A DNA stretch of 64,000 nucleotides from assembly GCF_029193575.1 (NCBI RefSeq), contig NZ_JARGCS010000012.1:592495-656494 (forward strand). Direction: 5' to 3'. The stretch comes from Pseudomonas entomophila. Lineage in GTDB: Bacteria > Pseudomonadota > Gammaproteobacteria > Pseudomonadales > Pseudomonadaceae. Below the pieces are notes generated by a model. It made no database searches and was not told the DNA's origin. It saw nothing but the letters and a program-made list of their open reading frames with translations. Both the position numbers and the translations under genes were made by a program. This document shows, piece after piece, positions 37,562 through 47,309 of the stretch (its first letter is position 1; each line of letters starts with the position of its first letter).

Positions 37562-38604
37562 TCGAAGCCGACCGACTGATCGCCGCCAGCGGGCGGGACC
37601 GCGAAGAGGTCCAGGACCGCGCCATTCGCCCATTGAGCCTGGACGAGTACATCGGCCAGCCGGTGGTGCGCGATCAGATGGGGCTGTTCATACAGGCGGC
37701 CCGCGGGCGCAACGAGTCGCTCGACCACACCCTGATCTTTGGTCCGCCCGGCCTGGGCAAGACCACCCTGGCCAACATCATCGCCCACGAGATGGGTGTC
37801 TCGGTCAAGAGCACCTCGGGGCCGATCCTCGAGCGCCCTGGCGACCTGGCCGCGATGCTGACCAACCTAGAGCCCCACGATGTGCTGTTCATCGACGAGA
37901 TCCACCGCCTCTCGCCAGTGGTCGAGGAGGTGCTCTACCCGGCGATGGAGGACTTCCAGCTCGACATCATGATCGGCGAAGGCCCGGCTGCCCGTTCCAT
38001 CAAGCTCGACCTGCCGCCATTCACCCTGGTCGGCGCCACCACCCGCGCCGGCATGCTCACCAACCCGCTGCGTGATCGTTTCGGCATCGTCCAGCGCCTG
38101 GAGTTCTACAGCAACCAGGACCTGGCCACCATCGTCAGTCGTTCGGCGAACATCCTCGGCCTGGTCATCGAAGACCAGGGTGCCTTCGAGATCGCCCGCC
38201 GCGCGCGCGGCACCCCACGTATCGCCAATCGCCTGTTGCGCCGTGTGCGCGACTACGCCGAGGTGCGCGCCAAGGGGCAGATCACCAAGGCGATCGCCGA
38301 CAAGGCGCTGAACCTGCTGGACGTCGACGAGCGTGGCTTCGACCACTCCGACCGACGCCTGCTGCTGACCATGATCGAGAAGTTCGACGGCGGCCCGGTG
38401 GGGGTCGACAACCTGGCCGCGGCGATCAGCGAAGAGCGGCACACCATCGAGGACGTGCTCGAGCCCTACCTGATCCAGCAGGGCTACATCATGCGCACGC
38501 CGAGGGGGCGTGTGGTAACCCGGCACGCCTACCTGCATTTCGGCCTGAACATTCCAGGGCGTTTTGCCGAGGGCGGAGAATTTTCCGATCCGGACGATGA
38601 ATGA
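37558..38604 (+). CDS. ruvB: Holliday junction helicase RuvB
   Basis: 348 aa from a GTG at 37558 coupled to the ruvA stop. AAA+ motor of branch migration. Walker [10 protein letters not shown] (residues about 61-69), Walker [10 protein letters not shown] (about 109-117), sensor 1 [10 protein letters not shown] and arginine-finger region NPLRDRFGI (about 160-178) are present, as is the C-terminal winged helix ([18 protein letters not shown]). Confidence 0.98.
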   Translation: MIEADRLIAASGRDREEVQDRAIRPLSLDEYIGQPVVRDQMGLFIQAARGRNESLDHTLIFGPPGLGKTTLANIIAHEMGVSVKSTSGPILERPGDLAAMLTNLEPHDVLFIDEIHRLSPVVEEVLYPAMEDFQLDIMIGEGPAARSIKLDLPPFTLVGATTRAGMLTNPLRDRFGIVQRLEFYSNQDLATIVSRSANILGLVIEDQGAFEIARRARGTPRIANRLLRRVRDYAEVRAKGQITKAIADKALNLLDVDERGFDHSDRRLLLTMIEKFDGGPVGVDNLAAAISEERHTIEDVLEPYLIQQGYIMRTPRGRVVTRHAYLHFGLNIPGRFAEGGEFSDPDDE

Positions 38605-38729
38605 CAGATCGAAGCGGGGTTTTCGTGGTCCTAGCGCTGGCACTTTGCGACAGGGCTGGCAATACGACATTTCCCCTGAAAAAACAGTTGCCGGTGCGGA
38701 TTGGCAAGCTGAGGAGTAAGCACTAGAGT

Positions 38730-39182
38730 ATGCGCGCGCAAAATCGGCTGGAACCGTTCGCACACCGCTGTCGCGTCTATTACGAGGATACCGACGCGGG
38801 TGGGGTCGTCTATTACGTCAATTACCTGAAATTCATGGAGCGTGCGCGCACCGAACGTCTGCGTCACCTGGGCTTTTCCCAGGCGGAACTGGCCGGTGAC
38901 AATCTGCTGTTCGTGGTCCACTCCAGCGAGGCGCGCTACCACGCGCCGGCGCGGTTGGACGACGAACTGCGGGTGACTGCGCAGGTGCTCGAGCTGAACC
39001 GTGCCAGCCTGCGCTTCGTGCAGCAGGTCTGGCGCGAAAAGGATGAAACGCTGCTCTGCGAAGGGCAGTTCCTGGTGGCCGCCGTGCGCGCCGACACTTT
39101 CAAACCCCGGGCCATTCCCCCAGCGCTGCGAGACGCCTTCCTGGCGGATGGCCCGGGTATTCAATCGAACGCAGGAGAATAA
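38730..39182 (+). CDS. ybgC: Tol-Pal system-associated acyl-CoA thioesterase YbgC
   Basis: 150 aa hot-dog-fold thioesterase. The signature [27 protein letters not shown] (residues about 12-38, in pieces) contains the catalytic Asp. It hydrolyses acyl-CoA thioesters in the cytoplasm and heads the tol-pal operon, 2 nt before tolQ. Confidence 0.95.
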   Translation: MRAQNRLEPFAHRCRVYYEDTDAGGVVYYVNYLKFMERARTERLRHLGFSQAELAGDNLLFVVHSSEARYHAPARLDDELRVTAQVLELNRASLRFVQQVWREKDETLLCEGQFLVAAVRADTFKPRAIPPALRDAFLADGPGIQSNAGE

Positions 39183-39184
39183 GC

Positions 39185-39880
39185 GTGGAAGCAAACGTCG
39201 TCGACCATACCTCCATGTGGAGCCTGGTCGCCAATGCCAGTATCGTGGTTCAGCTGGTGATGCTGACCCTCGTGGCAGCCTCGGTGACTTCTTGGATCAT
39301 GATCTTCCAGCGCAGCAACCTGCTGCGCGCCGGTCGTCGTGCACTGGATGCCTTTGAAGAGCGCTTCTGGTCGGGCATCGACCTGTCCAAGCTGTACCGC
39401 CAGGCTGGCAGCAACCCCGACCCGGACTCCGGCGTCGAGCAGGTGTTCCGCGCTGGCTTCAAGGAATTCTCGCGCCTGCGCCAGCAGCCGGGCGTCGACC
39501 CGGATGCGGTCATGGAAGGTGTCGGCCGTGCCATGCGCGTGGCCATCTCCCGCGAGGAAGAAAAGCTCGAGCAGAGCCTGCCGTTCCTCGCCACCGTCGG
39601 CTCCACCAGCCCGTACATCGGCCTGTTCGGTACCGTCTGGGGCATCATGAACTCCTTCCGTGGCCTGGCCAGCGCCCAGCAGGCCACCCTCGCCACCGTG
39701 GCCCCGGGCATCGCCGAGGCGCTGATCGCCACCGCGATCGGCCTGTTCGCCGCGATTCCGGCCGTTATCGCCTACAACCGTTTCGCCGCGCGCAGCGAAG
39801 TGCTGATCGGTCGTTACTACACGTTCGCCGACGAGTTCCAGGCGATCCTGCACCGTAAAGTGCACACCAGCGAAGAGTGA
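39185..39880 (+). CDS. tolQ: TolQ, proton-channel subunit of Tol-Pal
   Basis: 231 aa from a GTG at 39185. MotA/ExbB homologue of the inner membrane that, with TolR, uses the proton gradient to energise TolA. Three membrane segments: about 17-38, 135-155 (GSTSPYIGLFGTVWGIMNSF) and 170-192 (ATVAPGIAEALIATAIGLFAAIPAVIAY in pieces). The length and sequence are standard. Confidence 0.97.
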   Translation: MEANVVDHTSMWSLVANASIVVQLVMLTLVAASVTSWIMIFQRSNLLRAGRRALDAFEERFWSGIDLSKLYRQAGSNPDPDSGVEQVFRAGFKEFSRLRQQPGVDPDAVMEGVGRAMRVAISREEEKLEQSLPFLATVGSTSPYIGLFGTVWGIMNSFRGLASAQQATLATVAPGIAEALIATAIGLFAAIPAVIAYNRFAARSEVLIGRYYTFADEFQAILHRKVHTSEE

Positions 39881-39894
39881 TCAGGTAGACATCC

Positions 39895-40347
39895 ATGGCC
39901 CGAGTTCGCCACAAACGCAAGCCGGTCGCCGAGATGAACGTGGTGCCCTACATCGACGTGATGCTGGTGCTGCTGGTCATCTTCATGGTGACCGCACCCA
40001 TGCTCAACCAGGGCGTGAAGGTCGACCTGCCCAAGGTTTCCAGCGAAGCCCTGCCGCAGGACAACAACGTGCAGATCCTCACCATCTCGATCAAGGCCGA
40101 CAAGACCTACTACTGGAACCTCGGTAGCGAAGTCGATACCGACAAACAGATGGACCGGGCCATGACCCTGCCGGACATGACCAGCGCGGTGACCAAAATC
40201 ATCGCTGCCGGCCGTGACCAGGGCAAGCAGACCCAGGTGTTCATCCGTGGCGACAAGGCCGTCGACTACGGCGCTGTCATGGGCGCCATGGGCGGGTTGC
40301 AGAAGGCCGGTGTCGGTAACGTTGGCCTGATTACCGAGGCGCCCTGA
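39895..40347 (+). CDS. tolR: TolR, proton-channel subunit of Tol-Pal
   Basis: 150 aa, ExbD/MotB-like. A single N-terminal membrane helix with the proton-carrying Asp in NVVPYIDVMLVLLVIFMVTAPM (residues about 15-36, in pieces), then a periplasmic domain. 14 nt after tolQ and overlapping tolA by 1 nt. Confidence 0.97.
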   Translation: MARVRHKRKPVAEMNVVPYIDVMLVLLVIFMVTAPMLNQGVKVDLPKVSSEALPQDNNVQILTISIKADKTYYWNLGSEVDTDKQMDRAMTLPDMTSAVTKIIAAGRDQGKQTQVFIRGDKAVDYGAVMGAMGGLQKAGVGNVGLITEAP

Positions 40348-41423
40348 TGCAACAGCGAGAGCCATCCGCCTCGGAAAGCTACTTCTGGCCCACAGTCTGG
40401 GCCGTTGGCCTGCATGTGCTGGTCTTCGGCATGCTGTTCGTCAGCTTTGCCATGACGCCCGAGCTGCCGCCCTCCAAGCCGATCGTCCAGGCCACGCTCT
40501 ACCAGCTCAAGTCCAAGAGCCAGGCGACCACCCAGACCAATCAGAAGATTGCCGGTGAGGCGAAGAAGACCGCTTCGCGCCAGACCGAGGTCGAGCAGCT
40601 GGAGCAGAAGAAGGTCGAGCAAGAGGCCGTGAAGGCCGCGGAACAAAAGAAAGCCGACGCCGCTCAAAAGGCCGAGGAAGCCCGCGAGGCCGCCGAGGCG
40701 AAGAAAGCCGAGGAAGCCGCCAAGGCCACTGAAGCGAAGAAGGCTGCCGAAGCCAAGAAGGCTGAAGAGGCGAAGAAGGCCGCCGAGAAGCAACAGGCCG
40801 ACATCGCCAAGAAGAAAGCCGAGGAAGAGGCGAAGAAGCAGGCCGAGGAAGAAGCCAAGAAACAGGCCGCCGAGGAGGCGAAGAAGAAAGCCGCCGAAGA
40901 GGCCAAGAAGAAAGCAGCCGAGGACGCCAAGAAGAAAGCGGCGGCCGAGGACGCCAAGAAAAAGGCAGCCGAAGAGGCCAAGCAAAAGGCCGCGGCGGAC
41001 GCCCAGAAGAAAAAGGCACAGGAAGCGGCACGCAAGGCGGCCGAGGACAAGAAGGCGCAGGCCCTGGCCGAGCTGTTGTCCGACACCACCGAGCGCCAGC
41101 AGGCCCTGGCCGACGAGCAAGGCGACCAAGTGGCCGGCGACTTCGACGACCTTATCCGCATGCGTGCGGCCGAAGGTTGGGCGCGTCCGCCATCCGCGCG
41201 CAAGGGCATGACGGTAGTCCTGCAGATCAACATGCTGCCGGACGGCACGATCACCAACGTGAGCGTGGCCAAGTCCAGTGGCGATGGTCCGTTCGACAGC
41301 TCGGCCGTGGCCGCGGTGAAGAACATTGGTCGCTTGACCGAAATGCAGGGCTTGAAGCCGAACGAGTTCAATCCGTATCGTTCGTTCAAGATGACATTTA
41401 CACCTGAGGATCTAGCGTTGTGA
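40347..41423 (+). CDS. tolA: TolA, periplasm-spanning protein of Tol-Pal
   Basis: 358 aa. An N-terminal anchor (residues about 11-33), a long Ala/Glu/Lys helix (about 75-235) built of repeats such as [15 protein letters not shown] that crosses the periplasm, and the globular TolA C-domain (about 262-358) with [28 protein letters not shown] in pieces. The repeat region invites replication slippage. The stop overlaps tolB by 4 nt. Confidence 0.96.
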   Translation: MQQREPSASESYFWPTVWAVGLHVLVFGMLFVSFAMTPELPPSKPIVQATLYQLKSKSQATTQTNQKIAGEAKKTASRQTEVEQLEQKKVEQEAVKAAEQKKADAAQKAEEAREAAEAKKAEEAAKATEAKKAAEAKKAEEAKKAAEKQQADIAKKKAEEEAKKQAEEEAKKQAAEEAKKKAAEEAKKKAAEDAKKKAAAEDAKKKAAEEAKQKAAADAQKKKAQEAARKAAEDKKAQALAELLSDTTERQQALADEQGDQVAGDFDDLIRMRAAEGWARPPSARKGMTVVLQINMLPDGTITNVSVAKSSGDGPFDSSAVAAVKNIGRLTEMQGLKPNEFNPYRSFKMTFTPEDLAL

Positions 41424-42721
41424 TTAAACGTCTGAGAGGACTGCTGGTCATGCTCTGCTGCGTGGCAGGCATGGCGGTGGCAGAGGAAAAGAACATCCTG
41501 GTCACCAGTGGCAGCGACCGGGCAACGCCCATCGCGGTAGTGCCGTTCGGCCTGCAAGGTGGCAGCGTGCTGCCGGAAGACATGGCCGACATTATCAGCA
41601 ATGACCTGCGCAACTCCGGCTACTACGCGCCGATTCCACGGCAGAACATGATCAGCACGCCGACCCAGGCGAGCGAAGTCATCTTCCGTGACTGGAAAGC
41701 GCTGGGCGCCCAGTACGTGATGGTCGGTAACATCGTGCCGTCCGGTGGTCGCCTGCAGGTGACCTACGCACTGTTCAACGTCGCCACCGAGCAGCAGGTG
41801 CTGACCGGCAGCGTCGGCGGTGGCGTAGACCAGTTGCGCGACATGTCGCACTACATCGCAGACCAGTCGTTCGAGAAGCTCACCGGCATCAAGGGCGCGT
41901 TCTCCACCCGCATGCTGTACGTGACCGCCGAGCGTTTCTCGACCAACAACACCCGCTACACCCTGCAACGCTCCGACTACGACGGTGCCCGTGCGGTGAC
42001 CCTGCTGCAGTCCCGTGAGCCGATCCTGTCGCCGCGCTTCGCGCCGGATGGCAAGCGCATCGCTTATGTGTCGTTCGAGCAGAAGCGTCCGCGCATCTTC
42101 GTCCAGCACATCGACACCGGTCGCCGTGAGCAGATCACCAACTTCGAAGGCCTGAACGGTGCGCCTGCCTGGTCGCCGGACGGTTCGCGCCTGGCGTTCG
42201 TGCTGTCCAAGGACGGTAACCCGGACATCTACGTGATGAACGTCGGTTCCCGCCAGATCAGCCGTGTCACCGCCGGCCCCGGTATCAATACCGAGCCGTT
42301 CTGGGGCAAGGATGGCAACACCCTGTACTTCACTTCCGACCGTGGCGGTAAACCGCAGATCTACAAAACTTCGGTCAGCGGTGGTGGTGCGGAGCGTGTC
42401 ACGTTCGTGGGCAACTACAACGCCAACCCGAAACTGTCGGCGGATGAAAAGACCTTGGTGATGATTCATCGCCAAGAAGGTTTCACCAACTTCAAAGTGG
42501 CGGCCCAGGACTTGCAACGTGGAAGTGTAAAGATTCTCTCCGAGACCAGTCTTGATGAGTCACCCACTGTTGCGCCAAACGGCACCATGCTAATCTACGC
42601 CACCCGCCAGCAGGGCCGGGGAGTCTTGATGCTCGTCTCGCTCAATGGACGCGTGAGGCTCCCACTTCCTACCGCTCAAGGCGAAGTCAGAGAACCGTCC
42701 TGGTCCCCTTACCTGAACTGA
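41420..42721 (+). CDS. tolB: TolB, periplasmic beta-propeller of Tol-Pal
   Basis: 433 aa from a GTG at 41420. Signal peptide (residues about 1-21, ending AVA), an N-terminal alpha/beta domain, then a six-bladed propeller with repeated [28 protein letters not shown] blades (about 200-430). It binds Pal and relays with TolA. Normal length. Confidence 0.97.
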   Translation: MIKRLRGLLVMLCCVAGMAVAEEKNILVTSGSDRATPIAVVPFGLQGGSVLPEDMADIISNDLRNSGYYAPIPRQNMISTPTQASEVIFRDWKALGAQYVMVGNIVPSGGRLQVTYALFNVATEQQVLTGSVGGGVDQLRDMSHYIADQSFEKLTGIKGAFSTRMLYVTAERFSTNNTRYTLQRSDYDGARAVTLLQSREPILSPRFAPDGKRIAYVSFEQKRPRIFVQHIDTGRREQITNFEGLNGAPAWSPDGSRLAFVLSKDGNPDIYVMNVGSRQISRVTAGPGINTEPFWGKDGNTLYFTSDRGGKPQIYKTSVSGGGAERVTFVGNYNANPKLSADEKTLVMIHRQEGFTNFKVAAQDLQRGSVKILSETSLDESPTVAPNGTMLIYATRQQGRGVLMLVSLNGRVRLPLPTAQGEVREPSWSPYLN

Positions 42722-42774
42722 TTGCGGCGTAACATTTTTGCTTAACACACTGGGGTTTCATTAGGAGTTTCACG

Positions 42775-43272
42775 ATGGAAATGCTGAAGTTTGGTAAATT
42801 CGCTGCGCTGGCTCTGGCCATGGCCGTAGCTGTAGGTTGCTCCTCCAAGGGCGGTGACAACGCTGGTGAAGGCGCTGTTGACCCGAACGCTGGCTACGGT
42901 GCCAACACCGGCGCTGTCGATGGTTCCCTGAGCGAAGAAGCCGCTCTGCGCGCAATCACCACCTTCTACTTCGAATACGACAGCTCGGATCTGAAGCCAG
43001 AAGCCATGCGCGCCCTGGACGTTCACGCCAAGGACCTGAAAGCCAACGGCAACCGTGTTGTTCTGGAAGGTAACACCGACGAGCGCGGTACCCGCGAGTA
43101 CAACATGGCTCTGGGCGAGCGTCGTGCCAAGGCCGTTCAACGCTACCTGGTCCTGCAAGGCGTTTCGCCTGCTCAGCTGGAACTGGTTTCCTACGGCGAA
43201 GAGCGTCCAGTTGCCACCGGCAACGACGAGCAGTCCTGGGCTCAGAACCGTCGCGTAGAACTGCGTAAGTAA
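42775..43272 (+). CDS. pal: Peptidoglycan-associated lipoprotein Pal (OprL)
   Basis: 165 aa. Lipoprotein signal with lipobox AVAVGC (Cys at about residue 22), a short Gly/Asn-rich linker and an OmpA-like peptidoglycan-binding domain (about 60-165) with [36 protein letters not shown] and NRRVELRK. Anchors the outer membrane to the wall during division. Confidence 0.98.
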   Translation: MEMLKFGKFAALALAMAVAVGCSSKGGDNAGEGAVDPNAGYGANTGAVDGSLSEEAALRAITTFYFEYDSSDLKPEAMRALDVHAKDLKANGNRVVLEGNTDERGTREYNMALGERRAKAVQRYLVLQGVSPAQLELVSYGEERPVATGNDEQSWAQNRRVELRK

Positions 43273-43278
43273 GTTCTT

Positions 43279-44088
43279 ATGCGTATGTGCCGTCGTGTTG
43301 TAACCGTCCTCGCCCTCAGCCTGCCGCTTTCGGCATGGGCTGCGGTACCTGTAGTAGATGACAACGGAGGCAGTTACCCGCCTTCGGGTTATGGCACGAG
43401 CGGCGCCTATGCCGGGGCAGGGGCTTCGGCCCCCGCCTCTGCACAGGGCCAGCTGTTCTTGCAGCTGCAACAGATGCAGGACCAGATTTCCCGCCAGCAG
43501 GGCATCATCGAAGAATTGCAAAACGATGTGGCCCGCATGAAGCAGGAAAACCTGGAACGCTACCAGGATCTGGACCGTCGCATCAGCAGTGGCGTCGCAC
43601 CTGCGGCCACTCCCGAGAATTCCCCGTCCGGCGGCGCACCTGCCACCGGAGCACCCGCCACCGATGGCGGTGCCAGCGCCCAGCCGCCTGCCACTGGCAG
43701 CGAGCCCGGCGACCCGGCCAAAGAGAAGCTGTACTACGATGCAGCCTTCGACCTGATCAAGCAGAAGGATTTCGACAAGGCCAGCCAGGCCTTCACCGCC
43801 TTCCTGCGCAAGTACCCCAATAGCCAGTACGCCGGCAACGCGCAGTACTGGTTGGGTGAAGTGAACCTGGCCAAGGGCGACCTGCAAGGCGCCGGCCAGG
43901 CCTTCGCCAAGGTCAGCCAGCTGTACCCCAAGCACAGCAAGGTGCCTGATTCGTTGTACAAGCTGGCCGATGTCGAACGTCGCCTTGGCCACACCGACAA
44001 GGTCAAGGGCATTCTGCAGCAGGTCATCACCCAGTATCCCGGCACTTCCGCCGCGCAACTGGCGCAACGCGACCTGCAGAAACTCTGA
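43279..44088 (+). CDS. cpoB: Cell-division coordinator CpoB (YbgF)
   Basis: 269 aa. Signal peptide (residues about 1-22), N-terminal trimeric coiled coil (LFLQLQQMQDQISRQQGIIEEL in pieces, about 56-95), an Ala/Pro/Gly-rich linker, then TPR repeats (about 150-265: LYYDAAFDLIKQKDFDKASQAF, QYAGNAQYWLGEVNLAKGDLQGA). It couples outer-membrane constriction to septal wall synthesis. Ends the tol-pal group; a terminator follows. Confidence 0.95.
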   Translation: MRMCRRVVTVLALSLPLSAWAAVPVVDDNGGSYPPSGYGTSGAYAGAGASAPASAQGQLFLQLQQMQDQISRQQGIIEELQNDVARMKQENLERYQDLDRRISSGVAPAATPENSPSGGAPATGAPATDGGASAQPPATGSEPGDPAKEKLYYDAAFDLIKQKDFDKASQAFTAFLRKYPNSQYAGNAQYWLGEVNLAKGDLQGAGQAFAKVSQLYPKHSKVPDSLYKLADVERRLGHTDKVKGILQQVITQYPGTSAAQLAQRDLQKL

Positions 44089-44107
44089 GCTGCACCGTTT
44101 GAAAGAA

Positions 44108-44131
44108 ACCCGCGCTTGTCGCGGGTTTTTT
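44108..44131 (+). terminator. Rho-independent terminator of the tol-pal operon
   Basis: ACCCGCG-CTTGT-CGCGGGT followed by six T's, 19 nt after cpoB. Confidence 0.92.
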
Positions 44132-44248
44132 CGTTAGAATCTGTGCCCTTTTTTCGTAAACACGCTGTTGCGGATAACGCCATGTCGAGTCCGCGACAGT
44201 GCCTGACGGAGGCGGACAGCCTGTTTAGCTGTCACGCCCGTGGCGACC

Positions 44249-44896
44249 ATGCAAGACACATTACGCATCACCGAAGTCTTTTACTCTTTGCAGGGTGAAA
44301 CGCGAACGGCTGGGCTGCCCACCGTATTCGTGCGCCTCACTGGCTGCCCCCTGCGCTGCCAGTACTGCGACAGTGCCTACGCTTTCAGTGGCGGCACGCT
44401 GCGCACCCTCGACGACATCCTCGAGCAGGTGGCGGGTTTCCGGCCGCGCTACGTTTGCGTCACTGGTGGCGAACCGCTGGCCCAGCCCAATGCGCTGCCT
44501 CTGCTGCAACGTCTGTGCGACGCCGGCTACGAGGTTTCCCTGGAAACCAGCGGCGCCCTCGACATTGCGCGGGTGGACACCCGCGTCAGCCGCGTGGTCG
44601 ACCTCAAGACCCCAGGCTCCGAGGAAATGCACCGCAACCGCTACGAGAACATTGAGCACCTGACCCGCAACGACCAGGTCAAGTTCGTCATCTGTTCGCG
44701 TGAGGACTATGACTGGGCGGTGTCCAAGCTGATCCAGTACAACCTGGCGCAACGCGCGGGCGAAGTGCTGTTCTCGCCCAGCCACCATCAGGTGAACGCC
44801 ACCGACCTGGCCGACTGGATCGTCGCCGACAACCTGCCCGTACGCTTCCAGATGCAGCTGCACAAACTGCTATGGAACGACGAACCAGGGCGCTGA
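44249..44896 (+). CDS. queE: 7-carboxy-7-deazaguanine synthase QueE
   Basis: 215 aa from the ATG at 44249 ([18 protein letters not shown]); an in-frame GTG at 44240 is possible. A radical-SAM enzyme that contracts carboxy-tetrahydropterin to 7-carboxy-7-deazaguanine for queuosine. The cluster motif is the shortened CxxxCxYCD form [17 protein letters not shown] (residues about 27-43). [16 protein letters not shown] binds SAM. queC follows 19 nt downstream. Confidence 0.95.
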   Translation: MQDTLRITEVFYSLQGETRTAGLPTVFVRLTGCPLRCQYCDSAYAFSGGTLRTLDDILEQVAGFRPRYVCVTGGEPLAQPNALPLLQRLCDAGYEVSLETSGALDIARVDTRVSRVVDLKTPGSEEMHRNRYENIEHLTRNDQVKFVICSREDYDWAVSKLIQYNLAQRAGEVLFSPSHHQVNATDLADWIVADNLPVRFQMQLHKLLWNDEPGR

Positions 44897-44915
44897 GACC
44901 CAAAGAGTGAACGAC

Positions 44916-45590
44916 ATGACTGAGAAACGCGCGGTAATCCTGCTGTCTGGCGGCCTGGACTCGGCCACCGTGGTCGCCATGGCCAAGGCCGACGGCTACA
45001 GTTGCTACACCATGAGCTTCGACTACGGTCAACGCCACCGCGCCGAGCTCAATGCCGCGGCGCGTGTCGCCCGCGACCTGGGCGTGATCGAGCACAAGGT
45101 GATCGGCCTGAACCTCGATGGCATCGGTGGCTCGGCCCTGACCGACAGCAGCATCGACGTGCCCGAGGCACCGACCGAAGGCATCCCGGTCACCTATGTG
45201 CCTGCGCGCAACACCGTGTTCCTGTCCCTGGCTCTGGGGTGGGCGGAGGTGCTGGAGGCGCGTGACATCTTCATCGGTGTCAACGCGGTGGACTATTCCG
45301 GCTACCCGGACTGCCGCCCGGAGTTCGTCGAGGCCTTCGAGCGCATGGCCAACCTGGCCACCAAGGCTGGCGTGGAAGGGCAGGGCTTCCGCATCCAGGC
45401 GCCGCTGCAGAACCTGAGCAAGGCGCAGATCATCCAGGCTGGGGTCGCCCGGGGCGTGGACTACAGCCTCACGGTGTCGTGCTACCAAGCCGATGACCAG
45501 GGCCGTGCATGCGGCAAATGCGATAGCTGCCGCTTGCGTGCAGAGGGCTTCAAAGCGGCTGGGATAGACGACCCTACGCCCTATTTTTGA
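44916..45590 (+). CDS. queC: 7-cyano-7-deazaguanine synthase QueC
   Basis: 224 aa from the ATG at 44916 ([23 protein letters not shown]). ATP-dependent conversion of carboxy-deazaguanine to preQ0. The PP-loop LSGGLDSAT (residues about 10-18), [18 protein letters not shown] and the zinc site ([20 protein letters not shown], about 190-209) are intact. Last core gene before tRNA-Lys. Confidence 0.96.
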   Translation: MTEKRAVILLSGGLDSATVVAMAKADGYSCYTMSFDYGQRHRAELNAAARVARDLGVIEHKVIGLNLDGIGGSALTDSSIDVPEAPTEGIPVTYVPARNTVFLSLALGWAEVLEARDIFIGVNAVDYSGYPDCRPEFVEAFERMANLATKAGVEGQGFRIQAPLQNLSKAQIIQAGVARGVDYSLTVSCYQADDQGRACGKCDSCRLRAEGFKAAGIDDPTPYF

Positions 45591-45609
45591 AAAAAGTTGC
45601 GATGGGGTG

Positions 45610-45637
45610 TTGATTTCCTTATAGGAATCAGTAATAT
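45610..45637 (+). promoter_or_regulatory. Probable promoter of tRNA-Lys
   Basis: TTGATT (45610-45615), a 16-nt spacer and TAATAT (45632-45637), with the tRNA starting 14 nt further on. A good sigma-70 pair, identified by eye. Confidence 0.55.
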
Positions 45638-45651
45638 ACGCGCCATCCAAC

Positions 45652-45727
45652 GGGTCGTTAGCTCAGTTGGTAGAGCAGTTGGCTTTTAACCAATTGGTCG
45701 TAGGTTCGAATCCTACACGACCCACCA
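45652..45727 (+). tRNA. tRNA-Lys (UUU)
   Basis: 76 nt with encoded CCA; acceptor GGGTCGT pairs with ACGACCC, anticodon loop CTTTTAA gives UUU, T-arm GGTTCGAATCC. It borders the accessory region on its 3' side. tRNA-Lys genes are the usual attachment sites of PAPI-1/pKLC102-type elements, whose integrases recombine in the 3' end of the gene. Confidence 0.98.
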
Positions 45728-45793
45728 TATTCACAGCGGTTCGTGAGTGCTAGAGAGCGGCTTGCCATAGCCATTTCTAGTCTTGCAGCCGTC

Positions 45794-45818
45794 TGTAGCG
45801 AGTCCTAGGCTCGCTACA
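45794..45818. repeat. Perfect inverted repeat downstream of tRNA-Lys
   Basis: TGTAGCGAG-TCCTAGG-CTCGCTACA: 9-bp arms and a 7-nt loop, lacking a T-run. It lies between the tRNA and its terminator. Confidence 0.8.
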
Positions 45819-45838
45819 AGGTGATATCAATATTGAAT

Positions 45839-45865
45839 AGCCCGCCACTTATGGCGGGCTTTTTC
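45839..45865 (+). terminator. Rho-independent terminator after tRNA-Lys
   Basis: AGCCCGCCA-CTTA-TGGCGGGCT followed by TTTTT, 111 nt after the tRNA. Confidence 0.92.
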
Positions 45866-46186
45866 GTTTCTGAGTCAGAAAACTCAAAGACTTAGCGGAT
45901 TTTGAGCTGTTACAGCTCAATCAAATAATGCCGCTAATGTATCCCAAGCCCCTCGCAGCTAAAGGCATAGCGCCAGCTTCATAGCATCATGATCTATCGA
46001 TGCCCTGGTTCAGGGTCATCCCCATCATGATGGTTCTGCTCGATAGTCTTCGTTGATCGGGCTCTATACGGGCATGGTTTTACTGGTCCGTGAGCCGGGT
46101 GCGGCGCTTTCATCGACGCGGCGAGCCAGGTGCAATGCCCCCTGCCGCAGGCTGCGCTCATGCAGCACATCGCGCATGTGTCGTAG
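45866..46186. other. Gene-poor region at the island border
   Basis: About 320 nt without a credible gene on either strand. Composition is mixed, with frequent stops in all frames; it reads like decayed element DNA next to the relaxase fragment. Confidence 0.5.
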
Positions 46187-46300
46187 TCAGCTTCTATGTG
46201 GCGCGATGTTCGAGTGATTGAGCAAATCGTTAATCTTGGCGCTGGTCTGTCTCAGGTCATGGTCGACCAGGTGCTCCTGCAGCAACTCCTGAGGCGTCAT
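46187..46300 (-). pseudogene. Short frame coupled to the relaxase fragment
   Basis: A 37-aa frame starting MTPQELLQEHLVDHDLRQTS whose ATG overlaps the stop of the relaxase fragment (ATGA) and which ends early at HSNIAPHRS. The overlap suggests a real downstream gene in the ancestral element, now cut short. No family recognised. Confidence 0.35.
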
Positions 46301-46623
46301 CCTGCGGCCCCTTCCACTACCCTGCGCAACAACTTCGGGTCGAGAAGCAGGCAACCCTTCAACTGGGCGGTCTTCCGTGGGCCTATTGCATCGTAGGTCC
46401 GGATGTTCAACTGCTTGCCGGTCTTCGGGTGGCTCTGTTCTTTCTCAAATGCGCGTTGTACATGCTGCCAGGCCGCTGTCCCGGTTTTGTCGAAAGTTCT
46501 CTCAAGCTCTGGGTGCTCCAGCACATATCTCTTGAAGATCCCAGGGGTAACGAGCATTGCCGTGTCGTCGACAGTGTGTATCAGGGTCTTGGTGTCGTTG
46601 AGTTTGGGTAGCGCTTGGCTCAT
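46297..46623 (-). pseudogene. C-terminal remnant of a MobH/TraI-type conjugative relaxase
   Basis: 108 aa. The sequence follows the C-terminal TraI_2_C (DUF1528-type) domain of MobH relaxases of integrative conjugative elements: VDDTAMLVTPGIFKRYVLEHPEL (residues about 18-40, in pieces), AAWQHVQRAFEKEQSH, then LNIRTYDAIGPRKTAQLKGCLL. Full-length relaxases of this class exceed 600 aa, so only the end is left and the nicking domain with its HD motif is absent. An ATG opens the frame but it has no clear ribosome site. It points to an ICE once inserted at the neighbouring tRNA-Lys. Family recognised by eye. Confidence 0.65.
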
Positions 46624-47309
46624 CTGATGGCTCAGTGATATTGCACTACGGTTTCAGCAGATCTTCGTGTTCAGAACATTGGATCCCTTCGGTTGGGACT
46701 GGCTGTGCCAATGTTCGATGCCGTGCCGGAAGGTGAAGTGCATCGGCGTTACAGTCGGCTGGTTCAAGAGGTGGCGCGCAGACTGTTATTGTCATTTTTT
46801 TTGTGTAAGTTTTACTGGGAGGATTTCGATCTATTTTGTGATCGGTTGTGGATTTTTTGTTTGTCCGATCTTGTGTTGAGGGATTGGGCATACTAGCATC
46901 CGGCCGGATATCCAGTTGACCCGGCAGGCGTTGAAAGCGGGTCGTTTGGGTGTTTGCCTTTTGGGTTTCTATTGAGAGTGCTTGGTTATAGGGCGAAGTT
47001 TGAGTGAGGTCGCCTGGAAGACTGGCATAAGATGCCAAAAGTGGTCGATTTTCAGCCGGATGGTTGCGGCGCGTGCGTTCGCGCAGCCGGGTGGGTCTTG
47101 TGTCGTTGATGGCTTTTCATAGGGCGTCAGGTGGTCGGCAGGTGATTTCGTTCGGTGAGTATTTGAATAGTTTGTTTAAGCATAAGATGGGAGATTGAGT
47201 TTATTCGATTCGAGTGATTGGCTGAGTGGTTGCGAATTATATTTTTACTGAATCAGTAAATGGATTCTGTATTTTTATACTTGTAAATAACACCTATTAG
47301 GTTTTGTAT
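46624..47309. other. AT-rich leader region of the megasynthase gene
   Basis: About 690 nt, clearly more AT-rich than either flank, with T-runs and TTTATACTTGTAAATAAC just before the gene. No credible protein gene; the short frames on both strands are low in codon bias and unlike known families. It should hold the promoter and control sites of the megasynthase. The 17-nt palindrome at 47244-47260 is listed separately. The ribosome site before the ATG at 47310 is weak (TTAGG about 9 nt upstream). Confidence 0.5.
47244..47260. promoter_or_regulatory. 17-nt palindrome upstream of the megasynthase, candidate operator
   Basis: TTTACTGA-A-TCAGTAAA is perfectly symmetric (8-bp arms, 1-nt centre) and lies 49 nt before the start codon in AT-rich DNA. 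No regulator is known; the position suits an operator near the promoter. Confidence 0.45.

Noticed and set aside
40664..42517. 617-codon minus-strand frame opposite tolA and tolB
   Set aside because: Ala/Ser/Phe-rich end is the complement of the TolA Lys/Ala/Glu repeats.
46693..46896. 67-codon plus-strand frame before the megasynthase
   Set aside because: Poor codon bias and overlap with other equally good frames; might be a decayed relic but nothing supports a gene.
46646..47038. 130-codon minus-strand frame in the AT-rich leader
   Set aside because: Low-complexity Thr/Pro/Gln/Asn-rich translation, no ribosome site, no family resemblance.
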